DNA from: an uncultured Alphaproteobacteria bacterium
GTDB taxonomy: Bacteria; Pseudomonadota; Alphaproteobacteria; CAAHEQ01; UBA3637
Assembly: GCA_937935995.1 (NCBI GenBank)
Contig: CALGXF010000053.1
Span: 1 to 41,994, forward strand
Length of the DNA: 41,994 nucleotides
Direction: 5' to 3'
Shown here: one piece after another, positions 1 to 8,898 of the stretch
Numbering within the stretch: the stretch's first letter is position 1
How the letters are laid out: every line of letters begins with the position of its first letter
Notes under the pieces: generated by a model
Databases searched by the model: none
What the model was told of the DNA's origin: nothing
The model's input: only the letters and a program-made list of their open reading frames with translations
Position numbers and translations under genes: made by a program

Positions 1-14
1 CCCCCCACTGTCAA
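1..14 (-). promoter_or_regulatory. Half promoter at contig edge: -35 box followed by G-tract
   Basis: On the minus strand, positions 14 to 9 read TTGACA, a perfect -35 box, followed by GT and then at least six G up to the edge of the window. Any gene it drives lies outside. The arrangement complements the G-tract/-10 half promoter at the other end of the window. The -10 itself is not visible, so the call is inference. Confidence 0.45.
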
Positions 15-52
15 TACTTTTTTTATGAAATGTCAGATATAGATTGCTTAAC

Positions 53-85
53 AAAAAAGCACGCTGATATTCAGCGTGCCTTTTT
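53..85. terminator. Bidirectional intrinsic terminator after valS
   Basis: A 9-bp perfect stem (59-67 with 71-79) with a 3-nt loop. It is flanked by A6 on the left, which reads as U6 for valS transcription on the minus strand, and by T5 on the right. It lies just downstream of the valS stop codon. Confidence 0.85.
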
Positions 86-105
86 AAAAATTAATTATTC
101 AAATA

Positions 106-2718
106 TCAGGCTTTGACTTTCTTTTCGTCTTCACCCAATACGCAGTTCGTCACCGCCATTTCATCGGAATGCGCTTCCAACATCACTTGATTATCCTTGA
201 CATTCAACGCATTTTCAATATCGCCCAAAGCCAATTTCAACAAATCAATCGTTTTTTCATTTGCCGAAACTGTCAAAGCCACAACCGGCGTCCGCAAAGA
301 CCGTTTTTCTTCAGCCTTTGTTTTACGAACCATTTCAACCAAAGCGACCGTTTTATCGTACACATCCGCATTTCCTGCAATCGCTTCATAATCAGACGCT
401 GCCGGGAAAGCAGATGTATGAACGGAATGTTCATCTTTCCCCCATGGACGCGTTGCATAAATTTCTTCAGCCATAAACGGCGTAAACGGTGCAAATAATT
501 TTGCAAACGTATCAATGGTGAACATCAACGTCGACACCGCAGAAACCGCATCATCGCTGTACGCACGGCCTTTAACGATTTCCAAATAATTGTCACAGAA
601 ACTCCAGAAACATTTTTCCGTCATTTCCAAAGCAAACGAATAATCATTGACTTCAAATGCTTTAACGGCAGCTTTCACTGTTTCCGAAAGTTTGGCAACC
701 CACGCTTTATCCAACGGGTGCGAAATGTTTTGGGTGTAATCAGCCGTCAAATCAATTCCGGCATTTTGAACCATCATATAAACAAACTTGCTGGCGTTGA
801 ACATTTTCATGGTCAACTTTTTGCCTTGTTCCATGATTTGTTCTTCAAAAGCAATATCAATGCCGAGTTTGGCGCGCGCCGCCCAATACCGCACCGCATC
901 CGATGAATATTTTTCCAACAAATACATCGGCGTGACGACGTTACCTTTAGACTTACTCATCTTTTTGCGGTCTGGGTCTAACACGAACCCGCTGATGTGG
1001 GCTTCTTTCCACGGAATTGTTTTGTCATGCGCCCACGCTTTCATAATCGTGTAAAAAGCCCAAGTCCGGATAATGTCATGCGCTTGCGGACGGACATCGA
1101 ACGGCAAAGACAAATGATGCCCTTCAGGTGCAAAAGCCATTGCAATCTGCGGCGTTAACGAAGAAGTCGCCCATGTATCCATAATATCCTTTTCACCCAC
1201 GAACCCATTCGGCTTCCCGCGCATGTCTTCCGTATATCCGGTCGGAACATCCGTCATCGGATCAACCGGCAACTGATCGCGCGTTGCAAAAATCGGTTGA
1301 TTATAATTAATCACGCCGTTTTCATCCAACTTGTACCAAATCGGGAACGGCACACCGAAAAACCGTTGACGGGAAATGCACCAATCTTGGTTCAAACCGT
1401 CCACCCACGTTTCATACCGCGTTTGCATGTGTCCCGGAAACCATTTAATTTCCCGACCGGCATCCGTTAATTCTTTTTTGTAGTCCAAAATTTTGATAAA
1501 CCACTGCCGGCTGGACACAAATTCCAACGGCAACGTCCCTTTTTCATAGAACTTCACCGGATGTTTAATCGGTTTCGGTTCGCCCAACAAATCTCCGCTT
1601 TCCCGTAAAAACTCAACAATCTTTGCCCGAGCATCTTTCATCTTCAACCCGGTGATTTGGTTGTAATAATCCGCCGCTTTTTCAGGATTCAGGCTGACAA
1701 ACGGTTCAACACCGTACGTGTTCGGTAAAATCCGCCCATCCAAACCGACAATCTGTTTAATCGGCAATCCCGATTGTTTCCACCAAGCCACGTCCGCCGC
1801 ATCCCCGAACGTACAAACCATCATGATACCGGTTCCTTTATCCATTTCGGCATGTTCGGACGGCACAATCGGCACAGGAATATCAAACAACGGAACAATG
1901 GCTTTTTTGCCGAAATATTTTTGGTATCTTTCGTCATCCGGGTGCGCCACAACCGCAATACACGCCGGCAAAAATTCCGGCCGCGTCGTTGCAATCGTGA
2001 AATGAACATCCGGTTCGCCTTCAACACCGAACTGAATATCATGGAAGAAACCGTCAACTTCACGGTCTTCGATTTCTGCCTGAGCCACAGCCGACTGGAA
2101 CGTTACATCCCACATCGTCGGCGCTTCGACGGAACAAGCAATTCCCTTTTCAACCAAATCCAAAAAAGACTCTTGAGACACTTTAATCGCCAACGGACTG
2201 ATGGTCGTATATTTTAAATCCCAGTCATAAGAATGGCCGATTTGACGGAAAATATCTTCAAACGCTTTTTCATCTTCGGTTGTTAAAATTTCGCACGCTT
2301 CAATAAAGTTTTTACGAGAAACCTCTACCCGTTTTCCTTCATTTTTCGGATCATGAACCGGCTTGAAATCCGGATTATACGGCAAATTCGGATTGCACGC
2401 GATGTTGAAATAGTTTTGTACACGGCGTTCCGTCGGCAACCCGTTATCATCCCACCCGATCGGATAAAACACGGATTTTCCCGTCATGCGTTGATACCGA
2501 ACTTTAACGTCCGTTTGCGTATAACTCATAATATGGCCGACATGCAAAGATCCGGATACGGTCGGAGGCGGCGTATCAACGACGTATGTGTTTTCTCTGC
2601 TCGCCGTTTTGTCAAAGCGATAAGTATTATCCTTTTCCCAAAAAGCCAAACATCTGCTTTCAATATCGGATGCATTATATTTGTCATCCAATTTTCGTGT
2701 TTCTTTATACGCCGTCAT
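106..2718 (-). CDS. valS: Valyl-tRNA synthetase
   Basis: Class I aminoacyl-tRNA synthetase that charges tRNA-Val with valine in the cytoplasm. The 870-aa product has the HIGH-type motif HVGH near residue 61 (PPPTVSGSLHVGH), an editing (CP1) insertion, and the KMSKS loop (KKMSKSKGN) in the second half, followed by an anticodon-binding domain. It is shorter than the E. coli enzyme (about 950 aa) and lacks an obvious C-terminal coiled-coil tail. The GWDDNGLPTERRVQNYF segment resembles the archaeal/Rickettsia-like ValS type; that subtype call is from memory. The ATG start is preceded by GAGG and a promoter about 40 bp upstream. It is monocistronic and ends at a strong terminator. Confidence 0.96.
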   Translation of the reverse strand: MTAYKETRKLDDKYNASDIESRCLAFWEKDNTYRFDKTASRENTYVVDTPPPTVSGSLHVGHIMSYTQTDVKVRYQRMTGKSVFYPIGWDDNGLPTERRVQNYFNIACNPNLPYNPDFKPVHDPKNEGKRVEVSRKNFIEACEILTTEDEKAFEDIFRQIGHSYDWDLKYTTISPLAIKVSQESFLDLVEKGIACSVEAPTMWDVTFQSAVAQAEIEDREVDGFFHDIQFGVEGEPDVHFTIATTRPEFLPACIAVVAHPDDERYQKYFGKKAIVPLFDIPVPIVPSEHAEMDKGTGIMMVCTFGDAADVAWWKQSGLPIKQIVGLDGRILPNTYGVEPFVSLNPEKAADYYNQITGLKMKDARAKIVEFLRESGDLLGEPKPIKHPVKFYEKGTLPLEFVSSRQWFIKILDYKKELTDAGREIKWFPGHMQTRYETWVDGLNQDWCISRQRFFGVPFPIWYKLDENGVINYNQPIFATRDQLPVDPMTDVPTGYTEDMRGKPNGFVGEKDIMDTWATSSLTPQIAMAFAPEGHHLSLPFDVRPQAHDIIRTWAFYTIMKAWAHDKTIPWKEAHISGFVLDPDRKKMSKSKGNVVTPMYLLEKYSSDAVRYWAARAKLGIDIAFEEQIMEQGKKLTMKMFNASKFVYMMVQNAGIDLTADYTQNISHPLDKAWVAKLSETVKAAVKAFEVNDYSFALEMTEKCFWSFCDNYLEIVKGRAYSDDAVSAVSTLMFTIDTFAKLFAPFTPFMAEEIYATRPWGKDEHSVHTSAFPAASDYEAIAGNADVYDKTVALVEMVRKTKAEEKRSLRTPVVALTVSANEKTIDLLKLALGDIENALNVKDNQVMLEAHSDEMAVTNCVLGEDEKKVKA

Positions 2719-2754
2719 AATAATCCTCTATTTTTAAACTCACAAAGAAGCTGT

Positions 2755-2782
2755 ATTTTATCATAAAAACGAACGCTTTCAA
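2755..2782 (-). promoter_or_regulatory. Sigma70-like promoter of valS
   Basis: On the minus strand TTGAAA (2782-2777) and TAAAAT (2760-2755) are separated by 16 bp, about 37 bp upstream of the valS ATG. This is a consensus match only. Confidence 0.5.
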
Positions 2783-2796
2783 GTCCTTTTTTAAAG

Positions 2797-2826
2797 AAAA
2801 GCCCCTTTTTACGAGGCTTTTACCTT
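2797..2826 (-). terminator. Probable terminator of the lipoprotein gene
   Basis: AAAAGCC (2797-2803) pairs with GGCTTTT (2815-2821) around an 11-nt loop, with the A-rich arm giving a U-rich 3' side on the minus strand. It lies 40-60 bp downstream of the lipoprotein stop. The stem is modest. Confidence 0.5.
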
Positions 2827-2859
2827 TTCAAGGACGCATCATTCGTTTATCCGAAATGC

Positions 2860-3465
2860 TTATTTCTTTTTCAATGCCCGATACTGTTTGATAACCGCAT
2901 CAGCAAACGGAACCGTTTCCGGGTGGCGTTTCGCCGTAAGCACTAATTCTTTTTCCGAAATGCCTGTCATAACAGACAAAGCCGCCATGTATTCGTATTC
3001 ATCCGAATCAACATACGTTTCGGCAAAAATATCCGCGCTGTTTTTCAAAATATAGTCCCGAATCTTATGTTCGGCCTTTCTTTGAACGCGTTCGGCTTCG
3101 GTTTTCGGTTCATGTTCCATCGTAATGTAATAAGCATTCGGTTGGTACGCCCAAAATCCGCCGGTTGTTAAGTCTGTCGTAAAACCGGTCACACTGGTAA
3201 TATTCACCAATGTCACCAAATTAACCCCTGCATTAACAGTCATGTTTTGCGTATCAAATCCCGGCTTTCTGGCAACAATCAACAACGAATCCGATGTCCG
3301 GCGGACACGCGTCACACACGGCGTGCTGCATACCTTTTCCCCATTGATGTAAATATCCACATCCGGTTCGTTCGCATCAAATGACAATTGTTGGCGATGC
3401 GGAGAAAATAATGTTCCGCAAGCCGTCAGCGCAATAAAAGAAAAAAGCAACAGATATTTTTTCAT
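2860..3465 (-). CDS. Putative PEGA-like outer-envelope lipoprotein
   Basis: A 201-aa exported protein of unknown role. The N-terminus is a lipoprotein signal (MKKYLLLFSFIALTAC) with lipobox LTAC, so Cys16 would be the lipidated residue. Residues 25-75 (DVDIYINGEKVCSTPC followed by a KPGF motif) resemble a PEGA surface-layer-type beta domain, as in many lipoproteins that bind envelope components. The C-terminal third is helical and charged. The start at 3465 is chosen because AAGGAG lies 6 nt upstream of this ATG; an in-frame TTG three bases earlier has no spacing advantage. It is a single gene, divergent from the phage-type gene on its other side. Domain assignment is by eye. Confidence 0.75.
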   Translation of the reverse strand: MKKYLLLFSFIALTACGTLFSPHRQQLSFDANEPDVDIYINGEKVCSTPCVTRVRRTSDSLLIVARKPGFDTQNMTVNAGVNLVTLVNITSVTGFTTDLTTGGFWAYQPNAYYITMEHEPKTEAERVQRKAEHKIRDYILKNSADIFAETYVDSDEYEYMAALSVMTGISEKELVLTAKRHPETVPFADAVIKQYRALKKK

Positions 3466-3556
3466 CAAATTCTCCTTTGGACATCAGCATAACATCAGAT
3501 TGTATGTGCAATCAATGTTTTTTTGCAATTTTCCAAAAACCACCTATTTCTTTTTT

Positions 3557-4018
3557 ATGAACATATTCGTTACACATAAAAACCCGGCACATTGCGCACG
3601 TACTTTGGATAATGTGCGCCTCAACAAAATGACGGTAGAAACCGGACAAATCATCTCAACGGTTCTGCGAATCACTTATCATGATGAAACGCCAGTCCTT
3701 TACCGCCCGGCTTATCAACATCATCCGTGTGTCAAATGGGCGATGAAACGACCGGAACATTTGGTATGGCTGATACATTTATTTTTTGAATACACAAATG
3801 AATACACACGCCGTTTTCAAAAAACGCATCAAACAGAACAAACGCTGGCAGCTCACTTAACGGAAGTTTTGAATATCTTACCTCCGTTCACGACAGAAAT
3901 TGACTTTTATAACGGATCCGCACACAAAGAACTGCCCGTTTTCGAAGCCTATCGCCTGACTCTTCATGAAAAATGGCAACAAGACACCGCAAAAGGCCGC
4001 CCGCCACGATTTAGTTAA
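3557..4018 (+). CDS. Phage-type conserved hypothetical protein
   Basis: A 153-aa product beginning MNIFVTHKNP, with conserved-looking DNVRLNKMTVETGQIISTVLR, HHPCVKWAM and FFEYTNEYTRR segments. This pattern (MNIFV, a KM..ET.Q helix, NHPC.KW, Y..R) matches a family of uncharacterised proteins I recall mainly from tailed phages; the function is unknown. No good Shine-Dalgarno precedes the ATG, but an upstream in-frame start at 3500 would add an implausible leader. The last 8 bp overlap the 3' end of the convergent hydrolase gene. It may be a domesticated phage gene; no other phage gene is nearby. Confidence 0.7.
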   Translation: MNIFVTHKNPAHCARTLDNVRLNKMTVETGQIISTVLRITYHDETPVLYRPAYQHHPCVKWAMKRPEHLVWLIHLFFEYTNEYTRRFQKTHQTEQTLAAHLTEVLNILPPFTTEIDFYNGSAHKELPVFEAYRLTLHEKWQQDTAKGRPPRFS

Positions 4019-4823
4019 ACCGTCTGGCAATCCAATCGGCAATTAAATCCGGAGACCCTTTTTTATAAAGAAAGTGTGTTCCGTCCGCAATCATTAAAAA
4101 TGTTTTATCCGGCGATTTGGCCAGAGAAAACAATTTTTGAGAATGATGAAACGGAATCGTTTTATCTTGTGTTCCATGCAAAATCAACAACGGAGACGTT
4201 ACTTTTTGAATATACCTATCCGACTCGAACGGTGCTTTCAACACAAACGTCGCCAAAGGCAGCTTTGTTTCTGCGACCATCTGTTTTAACGACGCAAAAG
4301 GCGCTTCCAACACAAGCCCGTCCGGCATTCTGTTTTGTGTCAACCCCAACGCAACCGCACATCCGAAAGAAAATCCGTGAACAATAATCGGCGAATAACC
4401 TTCGCTTTTTAAAAAATCATACGCTTCAATTGCATCGGAAAACATATTTTCTTCGGTTGTTTTACCGGGCGTATTGCCAAACCCGCGATATTCCGGAATT
4501 AAAACAGTGTATCCTTTATCCAAGTAAGCTTTTAAATAAGGCGCGAAAACGGCATTTTGAGACGCATTTCCGTGAAAATACAAAACTGCCGGTTTTTGGA
4601 GATCCCCTTTTGCATACCACGTCATAATGCGTGTTCCGTCTTTCATGGTCAAAGGACGTTCTTGATACTGTGTCCAACCGACATCAGACGGACTTTGATA
4701 ATTCCTGTCCGGAAAGAAGATGAAATAATCTTGAATTAAATAAAGGCCGGACAGATAAATCGTTAAAATAAAAATCAAAAAACCGATGCTGTATTTTATT
4801 TTTTTCTTTGTTCGTCTTTTCAT
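4011..4823 (-). CDS. Membrane-anchored alpha/beta hydrolase (BEM46/ABHD13-like)
   Basis: A 270-aa predicted serine hydrolase with one N-terminal membrane segment (about residues 10-33) that places the catalytic domain outside the cytoplasm. Visible hallmarks are FHGNAS (oxyanion-hole region), the nucleophile elbow GFSFG, the acid region HGTQDK and a C-terminal GTHF carrying the catalytic His. The substrate is unknown; esterase or thioesterase activity is the family expectation. GAGGG precedes the ATG. It is clearly paralogous to the 267-aa hydrolase at 10590-11393 (same motifs, same length, same strand), and the two bracket the ABC exporter and hsp20 genes. Confidence 0.88.
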   Translation of the reverse strand: MKRRTKKKIKYSIGFLIFILTIYLSGLYLIQDYFIFFPDRNYQSPSDVGWTQYQERPLTMKDGTRIMTWYAKGDLQKPAVLYFHGNASQNAVFAPYLKAYLDKGYTVLIPEYRGFGNTPGKTTEENMFSDAIEAYDFLKSEGYSPIIVHGFSFGCAVALGLTQNRMPDGLVLEAPFASLKQMVAETKLPLATFVLKAPFESDRYIQKVTSPLLILHGTQDKTIPFHHSQKLFSLAKSPDKTFLMIADGTHFLYKKGSPDLIADWIARRFN

Positions 4824-4963
4824 GTTTTCCCTCTTTCATTTATTTTGTATCATAAATTATCTTTTCAAGTCAATTCCGATGCTATCAACATATTTTTTCA
4901 TGATATTTTTCATGTTTAGACGAATTTATGAAATCATTTTCATTTTTTACAACCTATGATTTA

Positions 4964-4991
4964 TTGATTTTAAAAATAATCTCTGTAAAGT
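4964..4991 (+). promoter_or_regulatory. Possible promoter of the 58-aa ORF and exporter genes
   Basis: TTGATT (4964-4969) and TAAAGT (4986-4991) with a 16-bp spacer, about 40 bp upstream of the small ORF. No other good promoter is visible before the export operon. The match is weak. Confidence 0.35.
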
Positions 4992-5031
4992 GTAATATAT
5001 TTTTAGTCAAAAGAAAAGGAGGAACTGAAAA

Positions 5032-5208
5032 ATGAATAAACAACTCATTGAAAAGGAACAAAAGATTAATCAATTAACGGAAGATTTTATCAAGCTTGTT
5101 AAAGCCTACTACCCGGATCAAAAGCTCACATGGCTTTTAATGGTGGACATTCATCTGGATATTTTGAAAAATTTGGAAAAGAAATATTCGACGAAACTAT
5201 CTGCTTGA
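5032..5208 (+). CDS. Small charged protein of unknown function (58 aa)
   Basis: A short ORF starting MNKQLIEKEQKINQLTEDF, with a strong Shine-Dalgarno (AAAGGAGG) 9 nt upstream. The sequence is amphipathic, Lys/Glu-rich and probably helical (two helices around a YYPDQK turn). It carries no signal peptide or Cys. It sits 49 bp before the membrane-fusion gene in the same direction, so it may be the first gene of that operon. The good ribosome site and normal codon usage make it credible, but no family is recognised. Confidence 0.65.
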   Translation: MNKQLIEKEQKINQLTEDFIKLVKAYYPDQKLTWLLMVDIHLDILKNLEKKYSTKLSA

Positions 5209-5257
5209 GATTTCAATTCTTTTGATGCTATGATTGATTCTTGAAAAGGGGTTGAAC

Positions 5258-6112
5258 ATGGCAAAAATGAAACAAACAAAAGAAAAAACAAGCAAATCCA
5301 AATTCGGTCGGATTCTCTTTTGGGTAATATTGGGTGCAGCCGCCGTAACGGGGGGAAGCTATTTTCATCAAACGAATTCTTCCGACCAAGTCACGCTTTA
5401 CGGCAACGTGGATATCCGTCAGGTTAATCTGGCTTTCCGCGTAGACGGGCGGTTAAAAAACATGTTGTTTGAAGAAGGTAACGTTATTCATGCCGGTGAT
5501 TTAGTGGCGTGTTTGGATGATATTCCGATTCTCAATAAGCTCAATCAGGCCAAAGCCCAACTGGAACAAGCGAAAGTTCAGATGCGCAATGCCGAACGAC
5601 GCTATAAACGCAACATCGAATTATGTAAAACAGACACGATTTCTCAACAGGAATGTGATAATATTCTGGCGGCGCGGGATGAAGCCGTTTCAAACGTCGC
5701 TTACATGGAATCGGTTGTTGCAGAAGCGCAAACAGCTTATGACGACACCAAATTATATGCGCCCAGCAACGGCGTTATGTTGGTTCGTATTCAAGAACCA
5801 GGCTCAATGATTGGAGCCGGCTCTGCCGTTTACACGTTGTCATTAAACGAAGAAATGTGGGCAAGAGCGTATATTCAAGAAACGGACTTGGGTAAATTTA
5901 AAATCGGAACACCCGTTGAAATCATAACCGATTCGACAGACAAAATTTATCACGGACATGTCGGGTTTATTTCGCCTCAAGCCGAATTTACGCCCAAAAA
6001 CATCGAAACGACAACTTTGCGAACGGACTTGGTCTATCGCACGCGCATCATCATTGACGATGCTGACGATTTTTTAAAACAAGGAATGCCCATTACAATC
6101 AAAGTAAAATAA
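5258..6112 (+). CDS. ybhG: HlyD-family membrane fusion protein of ABC exporter (YbhG-like)
   Basis: A 284-aa periplasmic adaptor linking an ABC-2 exporter to an outer-membrane channel. A single N-terminal membrane anchor (about 17-35) is followed by the first half of a lipoyl/barrel-sandwich domain, an alpha-helical hairpin rich in Ala/Gln/Lys (about 90-150), the second lipoyl half (APSNGVMLVRIQEPGSMIGAG), and a beta-barrel domain. It is shorter than typical RND adaptors but normal for YbhG/YhiI types. The start at 5258 is chosen for AAGGGG upstream; an in-frame TTG at 5234 lacks support. The stop codon abuts the next ATG, indicating one operon with the ATPase and two permeases. Confidence 0.9.
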   Translation: MAKMKQTKEKTSKSKFGRILFWVILGAAAVTGGSYFHQTNSSDQVTLYGNVDIRQVNLAFRVDGRLKNMLFEEGNVIHAGDLVACLDDIPILNKLNQAKAQLEQAKVQMRNAERRYKRNIELCKTDTISQQECDNILAARDEAVSNVAYMESVVAEAQTAYDDTKLYAPSNGVMLVRIQEPGSMIGAGSAVYTLSLNEEMWARAYIQETDLGKFKIGTPVEIITDSTDKIYHGHVGFISPQAEFTPKNIETTTLRTDLVYRTRIIIDDADDFLKQGMPITIKVK

Positions 6113-7786
6113 ATGTCGGATGTTGCCTCTATTTCAAAATTAACCAAAAAATTCGGGAATAACACAGCCCTGGATTCGATAACGGTTGCTTTACCCAAAG
6201 GCAAAATCGTCGGATTAGTCGGCCCGGACGGCGCCGGTAAAACGACTTTTATTCGGCTGCTGCTGGGGCTATTGGTACCAACAGACGGTAAAATCTCCAT
6301 TTTAGGAATGGATCCGGTCACCCAAACAGATGCGCTTCATAAACAAATCGGTTATATGCCGCAAAAATTCGGCCTTTATGAAGATTTAAGCGTTTTAGAA
6401 AACTTAAACTTATATGCGGATTTAAAACGCCTGTCAAAATCGGAAAAAAAGCCGGCATTTGACATGCTTTTGAAATTCACGGGGTTGGAGCCGTTTACCA
6501 AACGTTTGGCGGGACGCTTATCCGGCGGGATGAAACAAAAACTGGGACTGGCATGTGCTTTGTTGGGAACACCGCAATTTTTATTGTTGGATGAACCGGG
6601 CGTCGGCGTTGATCCGATATCTCGGCGCGAACTGATGAAAATGGTTCGTGAATTAAGTAAAGACGGTATGAGCATCCTGTGGTCAACGTCTTATTTGGAC
6701 GAAGCCGAAGGTTTTGACGAAGTTTTGTTGTTGAACGAAGGAAAATTATTGTACAACGGCGTTCCCGGCCTTTTGACTCAAAAAGAAAAAGGACACGTGT
6801 TTTTAGCTAAAAAGCCCCACACGGAACCGCGCGCCCTGCTCCGCATGCTGTTGAAAGAGCCGGTTATTGACGCCGTTATTCAGGGCGATGCTGTCCGAAC
6901 GGTTATCAAAGACAAAAAAACAATTGAAAAGAACAATCAGATTTTAAAACCGACTTCGCCCCGTTTTGAAGATGCTGTCATTGATATTTTGGGGGGCATT
7001 CCGTTGGGAGAATCAAATGTTGCGGGTAAAATTGAAGTAGCAACTGATGACAAAGACGTCATTGTTGCCGACCATCTGACCAAAAAATACGGTTCTTTTA
7101 CAGCCGCCAAAGAAATCACTTTTAAAATTCAAAAAGGCGAAATTTTCGGACTTTTAGGCCCCAACGGTGCTGGGAAATCAACCTCTTTCAAAATGATGTG
7201 CGGTTTATCCAAACCGACATCGGGACGTGCATTCATTACCGGCATTGATATGCGTCAAGATCCGATAAAAGCCCGTTCTAAACTGGGCTATATGGCGCAA
7301 AAGTTCTCTTTGTTCAGTCCGCTGAATGTCATGCAAAATTTAAAGTTTTTCTCCGGCATTTACGGGTTAACCGGAACCGATCAGCAAGAACGCATTCAAC
7401 AAATGATTGATACGTTTAACTTAAAACCGTTTCTATCGGATTTGGCCGGTAATCTGCCGCTCGGTTATAAACAACGGCTGGCTTTGGCTTGCGCCATTAT
7501 GCATAATCCGTCTATCTTATTTTTAGACGAGCCGACCAGCGGCGTTGATCCGCTGACCCGGCGCGAATTTTGGAAGCATATTAATGCCATGGTGGAAAAA
7601 GGCGTCACAGTCATGGTTACGACTCATTTTATGGACGAAGCTGAATACTGCGACCGAATTGCCTTGATTTACAAAGGTCAAGCCATTCAAACGGGCTCTC
7701 CCATGCAAATCAAAAAACAAGGCGAGACAATGGAAGATGCGTTTGTTCGCACGATTTTGGAATATGATAAAGGGGACGAGCTATGA
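6113..7786 (+). CDS. ybhF: Double-ATPase ABC transporter subunit (YbhF-like)
   Basis: A 557-aa cytoplasmic protein with two tandem nucleotide-binding domains that power the two downstream ABC-2 permeases. Domain 1 (about 5-225) has Walker A GPDGAGKTT, signature LSGGMKQ and Walker B LLLDEPGVGVDP. Domain 2 (about 315-545) has Walker A GPNGAGKST, a signature region reading LPLGYKQ instead of LSGGQ, and Walker B LFLDEPTSGVDP. The altered second signature is, as I recall, usual in the YbhF family. The ATG follows the adaptor stop directly, and the 3' end overlaps the permease start by 4 bp, so translation is coupled. E. coli YbhFSR is linked to drug and cation export; the substrate here is unknown. 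Confidence 0.93.
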   Translation: MSDVASISKLTKKFGNNTALDSITVALPKGKIVGLVGPDGAGKTTFIRLLLGLLVPTDGKISILGMDPVTQTDALHKQIGYMPQKFGLYEDLSVLENLNLYADLKRLSKSEKKPAFDMLLKFTGLEPFTKRLAGRLSGGMKQKLGLACALLGTPQFLLLDEPGVGVDPISRRELMKMVRELSKDGMSILWSTSYLDEAEGFDEVLLLNEGKLLYNGVPGLLTQKEKGHVFLAKKPHTEPRALLRMLLKEPVIDAVIQGDAVRTVIKDKKTIEKNNQILKPTSPRFEDAVIDILGGIPLGESNVAGKIEVATDDKDVIVADHLTKKYGSFTAAKEITFKIQKGEIFGLLGPNGAGKSTSFKMMCGLSKPTSGRAFITGIDMRQDPIKARSKLGYMAQKFSLFSPLNVMQNLKFFSGIYGLTGTDQQERIQQMIDTFNLKPFLSDLAGNLPLGYKQRLALACAIMHNPSILFLDEPTSGVDPLTRREFWKHINAMVEKGVTVMVTTHFMDEAEYCDRIALIYKGQAIQTGSPMQIKKQGETMEDAFVRTILEYDKGDEL

Positions 7787-8898
7787 AAATCTTGTTATCT
7801 CTTGTCAAGAAAGAAACGTTGCAAATTATTCGCGATCCCAGCAGTATTTTAATCGCTTTTATTCTGCCGTTTATTTTAATCCTGATTTTCGCTACGGCCA
7901 TTAGTTTGGATAACAACAATATTAAAACCGGCCTGTTGATTGAAGGATATACCGGTGAGATGAATGATTTAATTGCCAGCTTTGAAAATACCCAATATCT
8001 CGACGTGACCCGTTTTACCAGCCGAGCCGAAATGGTGAATGCCATGATGCATGACAAAATCAAAGCGATGGTTATTTTTCCGAATAATTTTTCCAAAGTT
8101 CTGCGTGGCAGTGACGAAATTGCCCCTATTCAATTATTGACGGATGCAACCGATCCGAACGTTGCGACTTTTATTGCCAGTTACATTCAAAGCATTGTTT
8201 TAAACTGGGCACACATTTACGGGACGGAGAAATCTATCTCTATTCCAACGTTAATTGCCGTAGAACCCATCGTGTGGTTTAACCCGGAATTGGAAAGCCG
8301 TAATTTTATTCTGCCCGGTTCTATTGCGATTATTATGACGCTGGTCGGCATGATTTTAACGGCACTGGTGATTGCCAGAGAATGGGAACGCGGAACGATG
8401 GAAGCTTTGTTGACGACACAGGCAACCAAATTGGATTTATTGGCTGCCAAATACATTGCTTATTACGGATTAGCCATGTGTTCTACGCTTTTTTGTACTT
8501 TTTTGACCGTTGTTGTGTTCGGCGTTCCGTTTCGCGGCTCTTTTATCGTTTATCTGATGATGACGACTTTGTTTTTATCTACGGCACTCGGACAAGGCTT
8601 TTTTGTCTCTACCTTTGCCAAAAACCAATTTTTGGCAGCCATTACGGCAGCCGCTTTCGGATTTTTGCCGGCTGTGATGCTATCGGGTTTCTTGTTTGAA
8701 ATTCCGACGATGCCTCGCCCCATTCAAGCCATTACATATATTATTCCCGCACGTTACTTCACGCCGATTATCAATAACTTGTTCATGGCCGGCAATGTAT
8801 GGAGCGTTTTAATTCCGCAAGGATTGTTTTTGCTGATTTACGGCGTTTTGATTTTCCTGATGATTTACAGGATGACAAAACGGCGATTGGAGGATTAA
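7783..8898 (+). CDS. ybhS: ABC-2 type permease (YbhS-like)
   Basis: A 371-aa inner-membrane subunit. It has a first membrane helix (about 24-42), a large periplasmic loop (about 45-170), then five to six helices ending in a basic tail. The segment AREWERGTMEALLTT in the first cytoplasmic loop is typical of ABC-2 permeases. It overlaps the ATPase gene by ATGA and its stop is followed at once by the second permease, so the two probably form a heterodimer using the double ATPase. Confidence 0.92.
   Translation: MKILLSLVKKETLQIIRDPSSILIAFILPFILILIFATAISLDNNNIKTGLLIEGYTGEMNDLIASFENTQYLDVTRFTSRAEMVNAMMHDKIKAMVIFPNNFSKVLRGSDEIAPIQLLTDATDPNVATFIASYIQSIVLNWAHIYGTEKSISIPTLIAVEPIVWFNPELESRNFILPGSIAIIMTLVGMILTALVIAREWERGTMEALLTTQATKLDLLAAKYIAYYGLAMCSTLFCTFLTVVVFGVPFRGSFIVYLMMTTLFLSTALGQGFFVSTFAKNQFLAAITAAAFGFLPAVMLSGFLFEIPTMPRPIQAITYIIPARYFTPIINNLFMAGNVWSVLIPQGLFLLIYGVLIFLMIYRMTKRRLED

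Noticed and set aside
169..498. Plus-strand frame of about 110 codons opposite the 3' end of valS
   Set aside because: Shadow of valS on the opposite strand with no ribosome site.
6495..6686. Minus-strand frames inside the ABC ATPase gene
   Set aside because: They overlap a gene with intact Walker and signature motifs and lack ribosome sites.
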